This document shows, piece after piece, positions 1-5,469 of a DNA stretch of 5,469 nucleotides. Position numbers and translations under genes: made by a program. Source of the DNA: Geoglobus sp. (lineage in GTDB: Archaea > Halobacteriota > Archaeoglobi > Archaeoglobales > Archaeoglobaceae); contig WAJY01000053.1 in assembly GCA_015523645.1 (NCBI GenBank), forward strand, positions 1-5,469, given 5' to 3'. Numbering within the stretch: the stretch's first letter is position 1; each line of letters begins with the position of its first letter. Below the pieces are notes generated by a model that was not told where the DNA came from, ran no database searches, and saw only the letters and a program-made list of their open reading frames with translations.

Positions 1-747
1 ACACCTTTGGCAAATGATACAAGCTTCGGTATAGGATTTGCTCCCTTTACTCAGACTGAAAGTCTTGTTTACAACGTTGAAAGGAGGATATATCTTGAAT
101 TCAGGAAAAAAGAGAAGGCTATTGGAGAGGATGTGAAGGTAATGGGATTGAGGGAAGGGGACAGGATAAAGCTTACAATTGCCTGCGCCTTTGTGGATAG
201 ATATGTGGATACGATAAATGATTATCTAACAATTAAAGACGACATGAATAGATTTGTTGAGGAAGTGGCAAAGGAATACGTTAACAGGGATGTGGACATA
301 TCAATCAACACCGCAGACAACATAGAGAAGAAGATTGTCTATCTAACCGTAACAGGAACATCTGCCGAAAATGGCGATGATGGTAGTGTTGGAAGGGGTA
401 ACATATGCAATGGGATTATAACTCCTGCAAGACCCATGTCCATGGAGGCAACAAGCGGAAAAAACCCAATAAATCATGTCGGAAAGATATACAACCTCCT
501 TGCAAATCAGATAGCACGGGACTGTTATGAGGCAATTGAAGGAATTAAGGAAGTTTATGTAAAGATACTCTCCCAGATCGGGAAGCCCATTGATAAGCCA
601 AAAACATTAAGCATACAGATAGTTCCGGAGAGGGGATATCAGGTTGAAAAAATGGAACTCAAGGCAAAAACGATTGCTGAGGAGTGGCTTAACGACATAA
701 CAAAAATAACCGATATGGTGATAAGCGGTGAGCTAACAACCTTCTAA
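1..747 (+). CDS. mat: S-adenosylmethionine synthetase, archaeal type (C-terminal part, 5' end outside window)
   Basis: This enzyme makes S-adenosylmethionine, phosphate and diphosphate from methionine and ATP in the cytoplasm, supplying the cell's methyl donor. The frame is open from base 1 (reading [10 protein letters not shown]) to a TAA stop at 745-747, giving 248 residues. Archaeal members are about 400 residues long, so roughly 150 N-terminal residues lie to the left. The TTG at 7 is an internal leucine and not the start. Recognisable family segments are [12 protein letters not shown] at the left edge, the glycine-rich [10 protein letters not shown] stretch (373-402) and the following [11 protein letters not shown]...[13 protein letters not shown] block (about 418-495), all typical of the archaeal class, which is very diverged from bacterial MetK. 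No truncation or frameshift is seen inside the visible part. The gene downstream starts after 33 bases and appears to have its own promoter. Confidence 0.95.
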   Translation, partial: TPLANDTSFGIGFAPFTQTESLVYNVERRIYLEFRKKEKAIGEDVKVMGLREGDRIKLTIACAFVDRYVDTINDYLTIKDDMNRFVEEVAKEYVNRDVDISINTADNIEKKIVYLTVTGTSAENGDDGSVGRGNICNGIITPARPMSMEATSGKNPINHVGKIYNLLANQIARDCYEAIEGIKEVYVKILSQIGKPIDKPKTLSIQIVPERGYQVEKMELKAKTIAEEWLNDITKITDMVISGELTTF

Positions 748-752
748 AGTGA

Positions 753-758
753 TTTATA
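753..758 (+). promoter_or_regulatory. TATA box for a leaderless nre transcript
   Basis: The sequence TTTATA is centred about 25 bases before the GTG at 781, in the only gap between mat and nre. There is no purine-rich Shine-Dalgarno stretch before that GTG (the bases just upstream read ACAAAATTCTCATT). A TATA box at this distance with no ribosome binding site is the usual arrangement for an archaeal leaderless mRNA whose transcript begins at or next to the start codon. The placement is seen; promoter activity is inferred. Confidence 0.55.
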
Positions 759-780
759 ACACCTTCACAAAATTCTCATT

Positions 781-1956
781 GTGCTGTGTGTTAGGTGCAA
801 GGGCAGAAACCTATGCGGGACTTCATGCCCCATACTTGATTCATTTAGGTCAAAAAACCTTTTTTTGAATGATGTAGATGAAAGACCAACACCTCCATCG
901 GTTTTTGTTGGGAGAACTGGATATCCAAGGGTTTTTGCTGGTCCAATGATAGTGCTTGGCAATGAGAACCCAGAATTTTTTGAAAACCCGGCAAGGTATT
1001 CAAAGAATGTAGAGGATGTTCTGGCTTTAAGGATGAGCCTTGCAAGAACCTACAAAAACTTTTCAGTTTTCTCGGCTTTAAATCCAGACAGGCTTCTTTT
1101 GGAACTCCAGGAAATTGCAGCAAGCTTAAAAGACGTTGATGTGGAGGGAGAATACGAAAAGATCATCAAAAAACCTGCAATAGACGATATAGTAATGCCC
1201 TCTGGGATCTCAGCCGTCTATAGAAAGATAAGAATTACCTCAAATCCAAAGATTCCCTCAAAGCTCGAAAAGATTGCAAGTGATGACATCAAAGCTGTTG
1301 AGGCTGTTAGGTTGTTGCATGAATCGGGCTATTCAACCTCATACCTGCAGAGGGTTCTTTCTGTTGGCTTGCTGGGGATTGAGAAGAAGTTGGTTCCAAC
1401 AAGATGGAGCATCACAGCCGTTCACGACATGATTGCAGAGGAATTGAAGAAGGAGATAAGGTATTTTGACGAAATCAATGAGGTTCTTTTATTCAGCTAC
1501 GAACACTATGGAAACCACTTTGAGGTGATTTTGTATCCTTCATGCTATACCTTTCAGCTTGTTGAGATATGGATTGAAAAAAGCTTGTGGAGTCCTGAGA
1601 GGACATGGATAGGTGTAGATTGCGAGGGCATAAAGAGAAAATCCCAGTATTCAGAGCTCTCAGGGGGATATTATGCAGCAAGACTGCCTGTGGTTGAGTT
1701 TATGCACAGAATGAGAAGGCAGGCTGGAGCTATAGTTATAAGGGAGATCAAACCAGAATATTCTGCTCCTCTTGGAGTCTGGGTAGTTGAGGAAGGTGTT
1801 AGGGAAGCTCTCAATTCAAAACCGGAAAGATTTGAAGATTTGGAAGATGCCTTGAGAAACGCCGGGAGCAGAATAAAAACAGATGAAAGACTATGGAAAA
1901 AGCACATCAAGCTCTTTTTCCAGCCCTCTCTGGATCAATACCTTGGTAGCTCCTAG
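781..1956 (+). CDS. nre: Nre family archaeal DNA-repair protein with C-terminal PCNA-binding motif
   Basis: Nre proteins are archaeal DNA-repair factors. The Haloferax NreA protein acts with UvrABC against mitomycin C damage and depends on PCNA, which is the basis for the role proposed here. The 391-residue product starts with a zinc-binding knot, Cys3-x2-Cys6-x5-Cys12-x3-Cys16, followed by the family segment PPSVFVGRTGYPRVFAGP (about 39-56). It ends with a PIP box, Q381-P-S-L384-D-Q-Y387-L388, three residues from the C-terminus, a good match to the archaeal QxxLxx(F/Y/W)(F/L) PCNA-binding pattern. The GTG start is chosen because the cysteine knot begins two codons later and a TATA box sits 25 bases upstream; no other start fits. 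Length agrees with the family (about 400). The last 50 bases overlap the converging kinase gene, and that stretch encodes the PIP box. Archaea may have NreA or NreB paralogues; I cannot say which this is. Confidence 0.93.
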   Translation: MLCVRCKGRNLCGTSCPILDSFRSKNLFLNDVDERPTPPSVFVGRTGYPRVFAGPMIVLGNENPEFFENPARYSKNVEDVLALRMSLARTYKNFSVFSALNPDRLLLELQEIAASLKDVDVEGEYEKIIKKPAIDDIVMPSGISAVYRKIRITSNPKIPSKLEKIASDDIKAVEAVRLLHESGYSTSYLQRVLSVGLLGIEKKLVPTRWSITAVHDMIAEELKKEIRYFDEINEVLLFSYEHYGNHFEVILYPSCYTFQLVEIWIEKSLWSPERTWIGVDCEGIKRKSQYSELSGGYYAARLPVVEFMHRMRRQAGAIVIREIKPEYSAPLGVWVVEEGVREALNSKPERFEDLEDALRNAGSRIKTDERLWKKHIKLFFQPSLDQYLGSS

Positions 1957-2806
1957 CTCCAACCCTCCCTATCAATCTGCTTGCAACAAAATTCCCAATT
2001 CTTCCGCATTCTTCAAGCCCCTTCTTCTTGTGCCAACCATAGATAAAACCTGCATTAAATGCGTCTCCAGCTCCTGTTGTGTCCACCGCCTTAGCATAGA
2101 ACGGCTTTACAAAATACTCTCTTTTTCCATCTGTGACATAGCATCCAGAACCTCCAAGCTTTACTGCTACTATTTCCACACCCATGTCTATCGCGATTTG
2201 ACATGCAGTTTTGTAATCTTCACCGAAAAGGGCTTCCATCTCTCTCCTGTTTGGGAGAAAGATAGTTGTGTTCTCCAATATCGTTTTTAGGTCATCAATG
2301 CCTCTCTCAACATATGGCAACCCTGGATCAAAGCTTATACACTCAGCAATCCTTGCAATCTTTTTTTGTGATTCGAATGAGCTAAGTCCATTCTTGCATA
2401 TGAAAGAAGTCATGTGTATCAACTCAGAACTTTCAACAAGCCTCATATCAATCTCCTCAAACTCTATCGTATCATTAACCCCAGGATCTACAAGTATCGC
2501 CCTCTCTCCCTCTTTATCCACAAATATCATTGCCTTTCCACTCCTTCCTTTGGCTTTTATTATTCCAGAGAGATCTACCCCTCTCCTTTTAAAGTCTTCA
2601 AGAAGGATCTCCCCTTCTCTGTCATTACCGACTTTCCCTATAAATCCTGTCTTTAAACCAAAAGTTGCAAGTCCGGCAATTGTGTTTGCAGAACTGCCAC
2701 CCGGATGCATTTCAACATCTATCACGTATCCCTCCTCATCCTTTCCCGGAATTTTATCCACCTTGAAGATCTCATCCAAATTCAATGCACCGAATCCAAC
2801 AATCAT
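1907..2806 (-). CDS. PfkB-family (ribokinase-like) carbohydrate kinase
   Basis: This is a cytoplasmic kinase of the ribokinase/PfkB fold that transfers phosphate from ATP or ADP to a hydroxyl of a sugar or nucleoside. The 299-residue length is normal for the family. Visible signatures are the substrate-loop motif PGGSSANT (residues 35-42), the GFIGKVGND segment (about 54-62), the NxxE motif N186-R-R-E189 that helps place Mg and phosphate, KLGGSG (216-221), and the second PfkB signature DTTGAGDAFNAG (242-253), which forms the anion hole with D248 as the probable catalytic base. All catalytic elements are intact. The ATG start overlaps the stop of the upstream HAD gene as ATGA, with a good ribosome binding site 6 bases before it, so translation is probably coupled. 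Ribokinase, a nucleoside kinase, or ribose-1-phosphate kinase of the archaeal AMP pathway are all possible; the substrate cannot be decided from motifs, so no symbol is given. Confidence 0.92.
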   Translation of the reverse strand: MIVGFGALNLDEIFKVDKIPGKDEEGYVIDVEMHPGGSSANTIAGLATFGLKTGFIGKVGNDREGEILLEDFKRRGVDLSGIIKAKGRSGKAMIFVDKEGERAILVDPGVNDTIEFEEIDMRLVESSELIHMTSFICKNGLSSFESQKKIARIAECISFDPGLPYVERGIDDLKTILENTTIFLPNRREMEALFGEDYKTACQIAIDMGVEIVAVKLGGSGCYVTDGKREYFVKPFYAKAVDTTGAGDAFNAGFIYGWHKKKGLEECGRIGNFVASRLIGRVGARSYQGIDPERAGKRA

Positions 2807-3759
2807 CCAAGCTCACCTGCCCTACCTCTAAGCTTTTTCCTCATTCTAATAGATCTTTCCACAACTCTCTCATCAATCTCAAAATACATTTCAAAATTTA
2901 TTCCTGAAAGAAGAGGATGTCCCTCTTTGCAAATTGACCTTATTCCCCTCCATCCCTTTTCTTTATACTCAATGACAACAACAGCCTCTGCAAGAGCAGA
3001 TTCACTTATTACAGCAAGATTGGAATGTTCCAAGGCAAATCTGTTGCCGTTAAAGGATAAGGCAAGTTCGCCAATCTCCCTTGCATACTCAAGCATGTCA
3101 GCATCTGAAATGCTGTCTCCGATGCATGCGATTCTCTCTCCATCATAACTTTCCACAATCTCCCTCTTCCTTTTGCTTCCAACAACCTCAACATCCTCCA
3201 TAATTTCCCAAAAAGGTGTGGACTTTAACTTTCTCCAGAAAAAATCTTCAAGATATTCGATTACCTTGTTGTCTTGATCTTCCAATGATATTTGCCCAAG
3301 CTTTGCGATCTCCTCAACCTTCCTCAGGATCCATTCTTTCCAACTTCTCTCTATTCTGTATTTCTCAGGATAAAATTCTGTTCCATACAGGTTATTTCTC
3401 AGTCCAAGCATTTCAGCAGTTTTTTTCAAGAAAGAGGAGTAGCTTGTTGAGATCACAGCAACTTCCATTTTCTCCTTTATCAAATCCATGGCAAGCCTAG
3501 CATCTTTAACAAAAACAACATTGTTCACACCGAAACTTTCTATGTCCTTGGATGTTATCCCAGAAGCCACAAGAAAAGGTGCAAGAAGCTTAAGGGTGTA
3601 TCCAGCCTGATAATCATCTCTTCTCTGGCTATAGACCAAGTAATCATCATACTGGCTCAACCTTTCGAAAAATTCCTTGTTTCCAAAAACATGGAGGCTG
3701 AGCTCATATGCTATGTCGTTCAACACCCATGGTCCTTCCCAGTCGGTGAAAAGATGCAT
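2803..3759 (-). CDS. HAD-superfamily protein, EhaR-like archaeal type
   Basis: The 318-residue product has the HAD hydrolase motifs in order: motif I with probable nucleophile D6 (FTDWEGPW, residues 4-11), motif II VISTS (102-106), a basic motif III around K196/K198, and motif IV GDSISDAD (214-221) for Mg binding. A long insert between motifs II and III (about 110-190) would form the cap that sets substrate choice. Motif I reads D-W-E instead of the usual D-x-D, so a glutamate replaces the general acid. From memory, the (S/T)DxEGP...ND opening matches archaeal proteins annotated as energy-converting hydrogenase A subunit R (EhaR); no hydrogenase genes are visible here, so a hydrogenase role is doubtful. 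A small-molecule phosphatase is the general guess. The ATG at 3759-3757 has no Shine-Dalgarno but does have a TATA-like box about 22-28 bases upstream. The stop overlaps the kinase start by 4 bases. Confidence 0.82.
   Translation of the reverse strand: MHLFTDWEGPWVLNDIAYELSLHVFGNKEFFERLSQYDDYLVYSQRRDDYQAGYTLKLLAPFLVASGITSKDIESFGVNNVVFVKDARLAMDLIKEKMEVAVISTSYSSFLKKTAEMLGLRNNLYGTEFYPEKYRIERSWKEWILRKVEEIAKLGQISLEDQDNKVIEYLEDFFWRKLKSTPFWEIMEDVEVVGSKRKREIVESYDGERIACIGDSISDADMLEYAREIGELALSFNGNRFALEHSNLAVISESALAEAVVVIEYKEKGWRGIRSICKEGHPLLSGINFEMYFEIDERVVERSIRMRKKLRGRAGELG
2813..2818 (-). promoter_or_regulatory. Ribosome binding site for the PfkB-family kinase
   Basis: On the minus strand AGGTGA stands 6 bases before the kinase ATG (2806-2804), inside the last codons of the HAD gene. 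It is a six-base match to the complement of the archaeal 16S rRNA tail. It confirms this start and suits a coupled downstream gene, in contrast to the first genes of the other units, which have no such site. Confidence 0.75.
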
Positions 3760-3837
3760 AACACAAGTTGTTGTGGCATTTAAATTAATATCCCTTTGTG
3801 GCTCAATAAATTAGAAAAACTCCGAGTGTTATGCATC
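3753..3837. repeat. Perfect 12-base inverted repeat spanning the divergent promoter region
   Basis: GATGCATAACAC at 3753-3764 and its exact reverse complement GTGTTATGCATC at 3826-3837 are separated by 61 bases. The left arm covers the start codon and presumed transcription start of the HAD gene. The right arm lies just before the TATA box of bioY. Each arm contains the palindrome ATGCAT. The bases next to the arms do not continue the match. Two copies in opposite orientation on the two sides of a divergent promoter pair suggest a shared regulator, but no known operator is recognised. Confidence 0.6.
3779..3789 (-). promoter_or_regulatory. TATA-like box for the HAD-kinase operon
   Basis: On the minus strand the A+T run ATTAATTTAAA lies about 20-30 bases before the ATG at 3759, and the bases between have no ribosome binding site (CCACAACAACTTGTGTT ends at the ATG). 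This fits a leaderless transcript starting at the HAD gene and carrying both HAD and kinase. Several TATA registers are possible within the run, so the exact box is uncertain. Confidence 0.5.
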
Positions 3838-3845
3838 AAAATCTT

Positions 3846-3851
3846 TTTATT
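3846..3851 (+). promoter_or_regulatory. TATA box for a leaderless bioY transcript
   Basis: TTTATT, within the T-rich run CTTTTTATTTC, is centred about 24 bases before the bioY ATG at 3872. No Shine-Dalgarno is present between the two (the bases before the ATG are CCAAATTAAATTT). The arrangement predicts a transcript beginning at or very near the start codon. The right-hand end of the box overlaps the left arm of the inverted repeat that probably serves as operator. Confidence 0.55.
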
Positions 3852-3884
3852 TCGTTAACCAAATTAAATTTATGGTTAACGAAA
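3850..3884. promoter_or_regulatory. BirA-like biotin operator overlapping the bioY start
   Basis: TTTCGTTAACCA (3850-3861) and TGGTTAACGAAA (3873-3884) are perfect 12-base inverted arms around an 11-base spacer. The core half-sites TCGTTAACC and GGTTAACGA resemble the BirA consensus as I remember it (TTGTAAACC, about 14-16 bases, GGTTTACAA, with TTGTTAACC variants); the gap between the 9-base half-sites here is 13. BirA-type repressors carrying a biotin-ligase domain bind when biotinyl-adenylate builds up. The site lies between the TATA box and the first four codons of a biotin transporter gene, so binding would block transcription start. The repeat is seen; the identity of the repressor is inferred from the sequence match and the gene it precedes. 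Confidence 0.75.
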
Positions 3885-4486
3885 AGGGTAAAGAATTGCT
3901 CAAAACGAGCCTATCGATTGTTATGGCAGTAATAACTGCCATCTCAGCCAACATAAGCTTTAAATTCGGTCCAGTGCCCTATACTATGCAGAATTTTGCT
4001 GTGATGCTTTCAGGATTTATACTAGGTCCTGTATACGGGGCTGTAAGCCAGCTGATTTATTTGAGCATGATTGCAGTTGGACTGCCTTTTGCAGCAGGTG
4101 GAGGTGGAATAGGGGTGTTTTTCGGTCATACTGCAGGATTTTTGATTGCCTTTCCAATTTCTTCATTTCTTGCAGGTATCTTTGCAAGAAAGCTGAGAAA
4201 AAACCTTAAAATTCTTTGGCTGTCAACTTTTTTAGCCTCCATTCCCATTTATCTCCTCGGATTCCTAGTATTTTTCAGACTAGCTATTGGAAATCATCTT
4301 CTAGCAGAGTGGGCTAGAAAAGCAGTTGAGAGCTTTGGCATAAGCTCCTCCTCATTCTTCTTCATCATTTTCACAGCCACAGTATTGATTTACATACCCC
4401 AGGACATGCTGATCGATCACCTTCTTGCAGTCCTTGTTTACATGTATGTTGATAAGCTGCTTAAGGAAAGGGGGATAGAGCTCTGA
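3872..4486 (+). CDS. bioY: BioY, biotin-specific S component of an ECF transporter
   Basis: BioY is an integral membrane protein that captures biotin for uptake and works with an EcfT coupling protein and EcfA-type ATPases. The 204-residue product is mostly hydrophobic with about six predicted membrane segments, near the family length of 180-200. It shows the family opening GPVPYTMQNFAV (33-44), LGPVYGAVSQLIYL (51-64), and the glycine-rich GLPFAAGGGGIGVFFGHTAGF loop (70-90), followed by the late IPQDMLIDHLLA block (175-186). Alanines 19 and 23 in the first helix give the AxxxA spacing that S components use to contact EcfT. In the late block the aspartate D178 is kept, but the lysine usually found three residues on (PGDxxK in BioY) is I181. 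The ATG is supported by the TATA box and by lack of any in-frame alternative nearby. The stop overlaps the presumed start of the ATPase gene. Regulation is probably by the repeat at 3850-3884. Confidence 0.93.
   Translation: MVNEKGKELLKTSLSIVMAVITAISANISFKFGPVPYTMQNFAVMLSGFILGPVYGAVSQLIYLSMIAVGLPFAAGGGGIGVFFGHTAGFLIAFPISSFLAGIFARKLRKNLKILWLSTFLASIPIYLLGFLVFFRLAIGNHLLAEWARKAVESFGISSSSFFFIIFTATVLIYIPQDMLIDHLLAVLVYMYVDKLLKERGIEL
4465..4476 (+). promoter_or_regulatory. Probable ribosome binding site for the ATPase gene
   Basis: The purine run GGAAAGGGGGAT ends 6 bases before the proposed CTG start at 4483 and lies within the last codons of bioY. GGGGGAT is a near match to the GGAGGTGAT complement of the archaeal 16S tail. 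It supports initiation near 4483-4488, where no ATG, GTG or TTG exists. Confidence 0.5.
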
Positions 4487-5469
4487 TAGAATTCAACATT
4501 AAAAGCTACACATACCCAAACGGAACAAGGTTGCTGAACAATTTTAGAGGAAAGATATCAGAGAGCTGCTTCATCTCGGGATACACAGGAAGTGGGAAGA
4601 GCACGTTATTAAAAACCTTCAACGGACTGATTCCCGATTTTTATGGTGGAGAGTTCATTGGCAGGGTTAGGGTTTTTAATGCCAGACCCTCTCCAAATGC
4701 GGCATTTTTCATACTCCAGAATCCATATGAGCAAATAACATCCATAAGAGTTTTAGATGAGCTAATCTTTCCTGCAATTCAGTCTGGGATGAGCTATAGA
4801 GATGCTAAAAAGGATGCAATGGCTATTGCAGAGGAAATGGGAGTTGGTGATCTTTTGGACAGATTTACGTTTGAGCTTTCTACAGGAGAACTGCAGATCA
4901 TTGAAATCCTCTCCGCCCTCATTTCCAAAAAAAAGGTCATACTGCTTGATGAGCCTTTTGCTCATCTCAGCAGAAAAAATGCAATGAAAATGATTAAGCT
5001 TCTCGAAGATGTTTTCTGTGTTATTAGCGACCACAGAACTGAGTTCTCCAATTTCTTTCCTGAAAGAATAGATCTGGGAACAAGGAAGCTGAAGTTAAAG
5101 AGATTGAAGTCAAAAATAGGTGAAACCATCTTTGAGGGTTCAATAAAAATCAAAAGGGGGGAGATAGTTGCTATAACCGGAGACAATGGTTCAGGAAAAA
5201 CTAAACTGCTTAAGAGAATAGCAGTGGAGATGAGGGAATTAAAGCTAGATTTCGGTATCTCGCTTCAAAATCCAAACTATCATCTAACCGAGTCGAGAGT
5301 GATGAAAGAAGTGCTTAGAAATGATACTCTAGAAAAATTTTGGTTGTTGAATGTGAAAAACAGGCACCCTCACTCATTGAGTCATGGTGAGGCAAAGAGG
5401 TTGAGCATTGCAAAGATATTCAGGCATGAGGTTCTGCTTCTGGACGAGCCAACTGCAGGACAGGATCAG
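4483..5469 (+). CDS. Tandem-domain ECF-type ABC ATPase for biotin uptake (3' end outside window)
   Basis: This open frame carries two ABC ATPase domains on one chain and very probably powers the BioY importer. Numbered from CTG 4483, domain 1 has an A-loop (YTYP, Y9/Y11), Walker A GYTGSGKST (33-41), Q79 in the ECF-typical LQNPYEQ, signature LSTGE (132-136), Walker B with D156-E157, and H184 in SDHRTE. Domain 2 has Walker A GDNGSGKT (233-240), Q262, signature LSHGE (299-303) and Walker B D321-E322, then runs off the window in the D-loop. No ATG, GTG or TTG precedes the first domain; TTG 4531 would delete the first strand and the A-loop. CTG 4483-4485 overlaps the bioY TGA exactly as ATGA would, so it is the preferred start; ATA 4486 is an alternative. 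Domain 2 is compact and lacks an A-loop tyrosine. Specificity for biotin rests on adjacency to bioY; the EcfT partner is not visible. Confidence 0.88.
   Translation, partial: MIEFNIKSYTYPNGTRLLNNFRGKISESCFISGYTGSGKSTLLKTFNGLIPDFYGGEFIGRVRVFNARPSPNAAFFILQNPYEQITSIRVLDELIFPAIQSGMSYRDAKKDAMAIAEEMGVGDLLDRFTFELSTGELQIIEILSALISKKKVILLDEPFAHLSRKNAMKMIKLLEDVFCVISDHRTEFSNFFPERIDLGTRKLKLKRLKSKIGETIFEGSIKIKRGEIVAITGDNGSGKTKLLKRIAVEMRELKLDFGISLQNPNYHLTESRVMKEVLRNDTLEKFWLLNVKNRHPHSLSHGEAKRLSIAKIFRHEVLLLDEPTAGQDQ

Noticed and set aside
1872..1919. Oligo-T runs on either strand near the convergent gene ends, considered as archaeal terminators.
   Set aside because: The runs are only five bases, sit inside coding sequence and are matched by similar runs elsewhere in the window, so none can be assigned as a terminator from sequence alone.
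1883..2831. Open frames on the plus strand across the kinase gene, including one of 187 codons at 2268-2831.
   Set aside because: Their proteins are rich in Ser, Pro and Leu without family motifs and lie antisense to a kinase with all PfkB signatures, so they are shadows of that gene.
3762..3775. Short inverted repeat CACAA-N4-TTGTG just before the HAD start codon.
   Set aside because: The arms are only 5 bases and the flanking bases do not extend them; such repeats arise often by chance in A+T-rich DNA.
3831..3932. A 33-codon frame starting at ATG 3831 (Met-His-Gln-Asn-Leu-Phe...) overlapping the bioY start, considered as an upstream leader peptide.
   Set aside because: It begins upstream of the TATA box assigned to bioY, has no Shine-Dalgarno and no coding character. 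It would be transcribed only if an unproven second promoter near 3805-3813 were used.
4762..5186. Minus-strand open frames opposite the ATPase gene.
   Set aside because: They show no recognisable motif, whereas the plus-strand frame carries two full sets of ABC ATPase motifs through the same bases.
1..5469. tRNA, rRNA, CRISPR arrays, insertion sequences, or phage and defence genes.
   Set aside because: No such structure was seen: the window is almost entirely filled by six housekeeping-type genes and the only non-coding stretches are 33 and 112 bases long.

Overview
The window is archaeal. The MAT fragment belongs to the archaea-type S-adenosylmethionine synthetase family, the next gene encodes an Nre DNA-repair protein (a family I know only from Archaea) with a PCNA-binding tail, and three genes carry a TATA-like box about 22-28 bases upstream of the start codon with no Shine-Dalgarno sequence, the usual sign of leaderless archaeal transcripts. 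Moderate A+T content and heavy use of AGA/AGG and ATA codons suit a thermophilic euryarchaeon. Archaeoglobales (Archaeoglobus/Ferroglobus) is my best guess, but it rests on general resemblance and not on a search.

Layout. Positions 1-747 (+) hold the C-terminal part of methionine adenosyltransferase, cut by the left edge. A 33-base gap with a TATA box leads into the nre gene (781-1956, +). A convergent two-gene unit on the minus strand follows, in transcription order a HAD-superfamily protein of the EhaR-like type (3759-2803) and a PfkB-family sugar kinase (2806-1907). The two share a 4-base ATGA overlap, and the kinase end overlaps the nre end by 50 bases. A 112-base divergent intergenic region (3760-3871) separates this unit from a plus-strand biotin-transport unit: bioY (3872-4486), then a double-domain ABC ATPase (4483 to beyond the right edge).

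How the genes work together. BioY is the membrane substrate-binding (S) component of an ECF-type biotin importer, and the ATPase next to it is very probably the energising subunit, with both nucleotide-binding domains on one chain. The transmembrane coupling protein (EcfT/BioN) is not in the window and would be expected just to the right. A perfect 12-base inverted repeat covering the bioY start resembles a BirA-type biotin operator, so the importer is probably repressed when biotin is plentiful. The kinase and HAD genes look translationally coupled, but their substrates cannot be read from the sequence. MAT and Nre are housekeeping genes with no visible link to the rest.

Points most worth a second look: the BirA-like operator set between the TATA box and the leaderless start; a second perfect 12-base inverted repeat that ties the start codon of the HAD gene to the upstream side of the bioY promoter; an apparent CTG start for the ATPase in exact ATGA-type overlap geometry; a compact, asymmetric second ATPase domain; and the PCNA-binding motif of Nre being encoded antisense to the kinase C-terminus.
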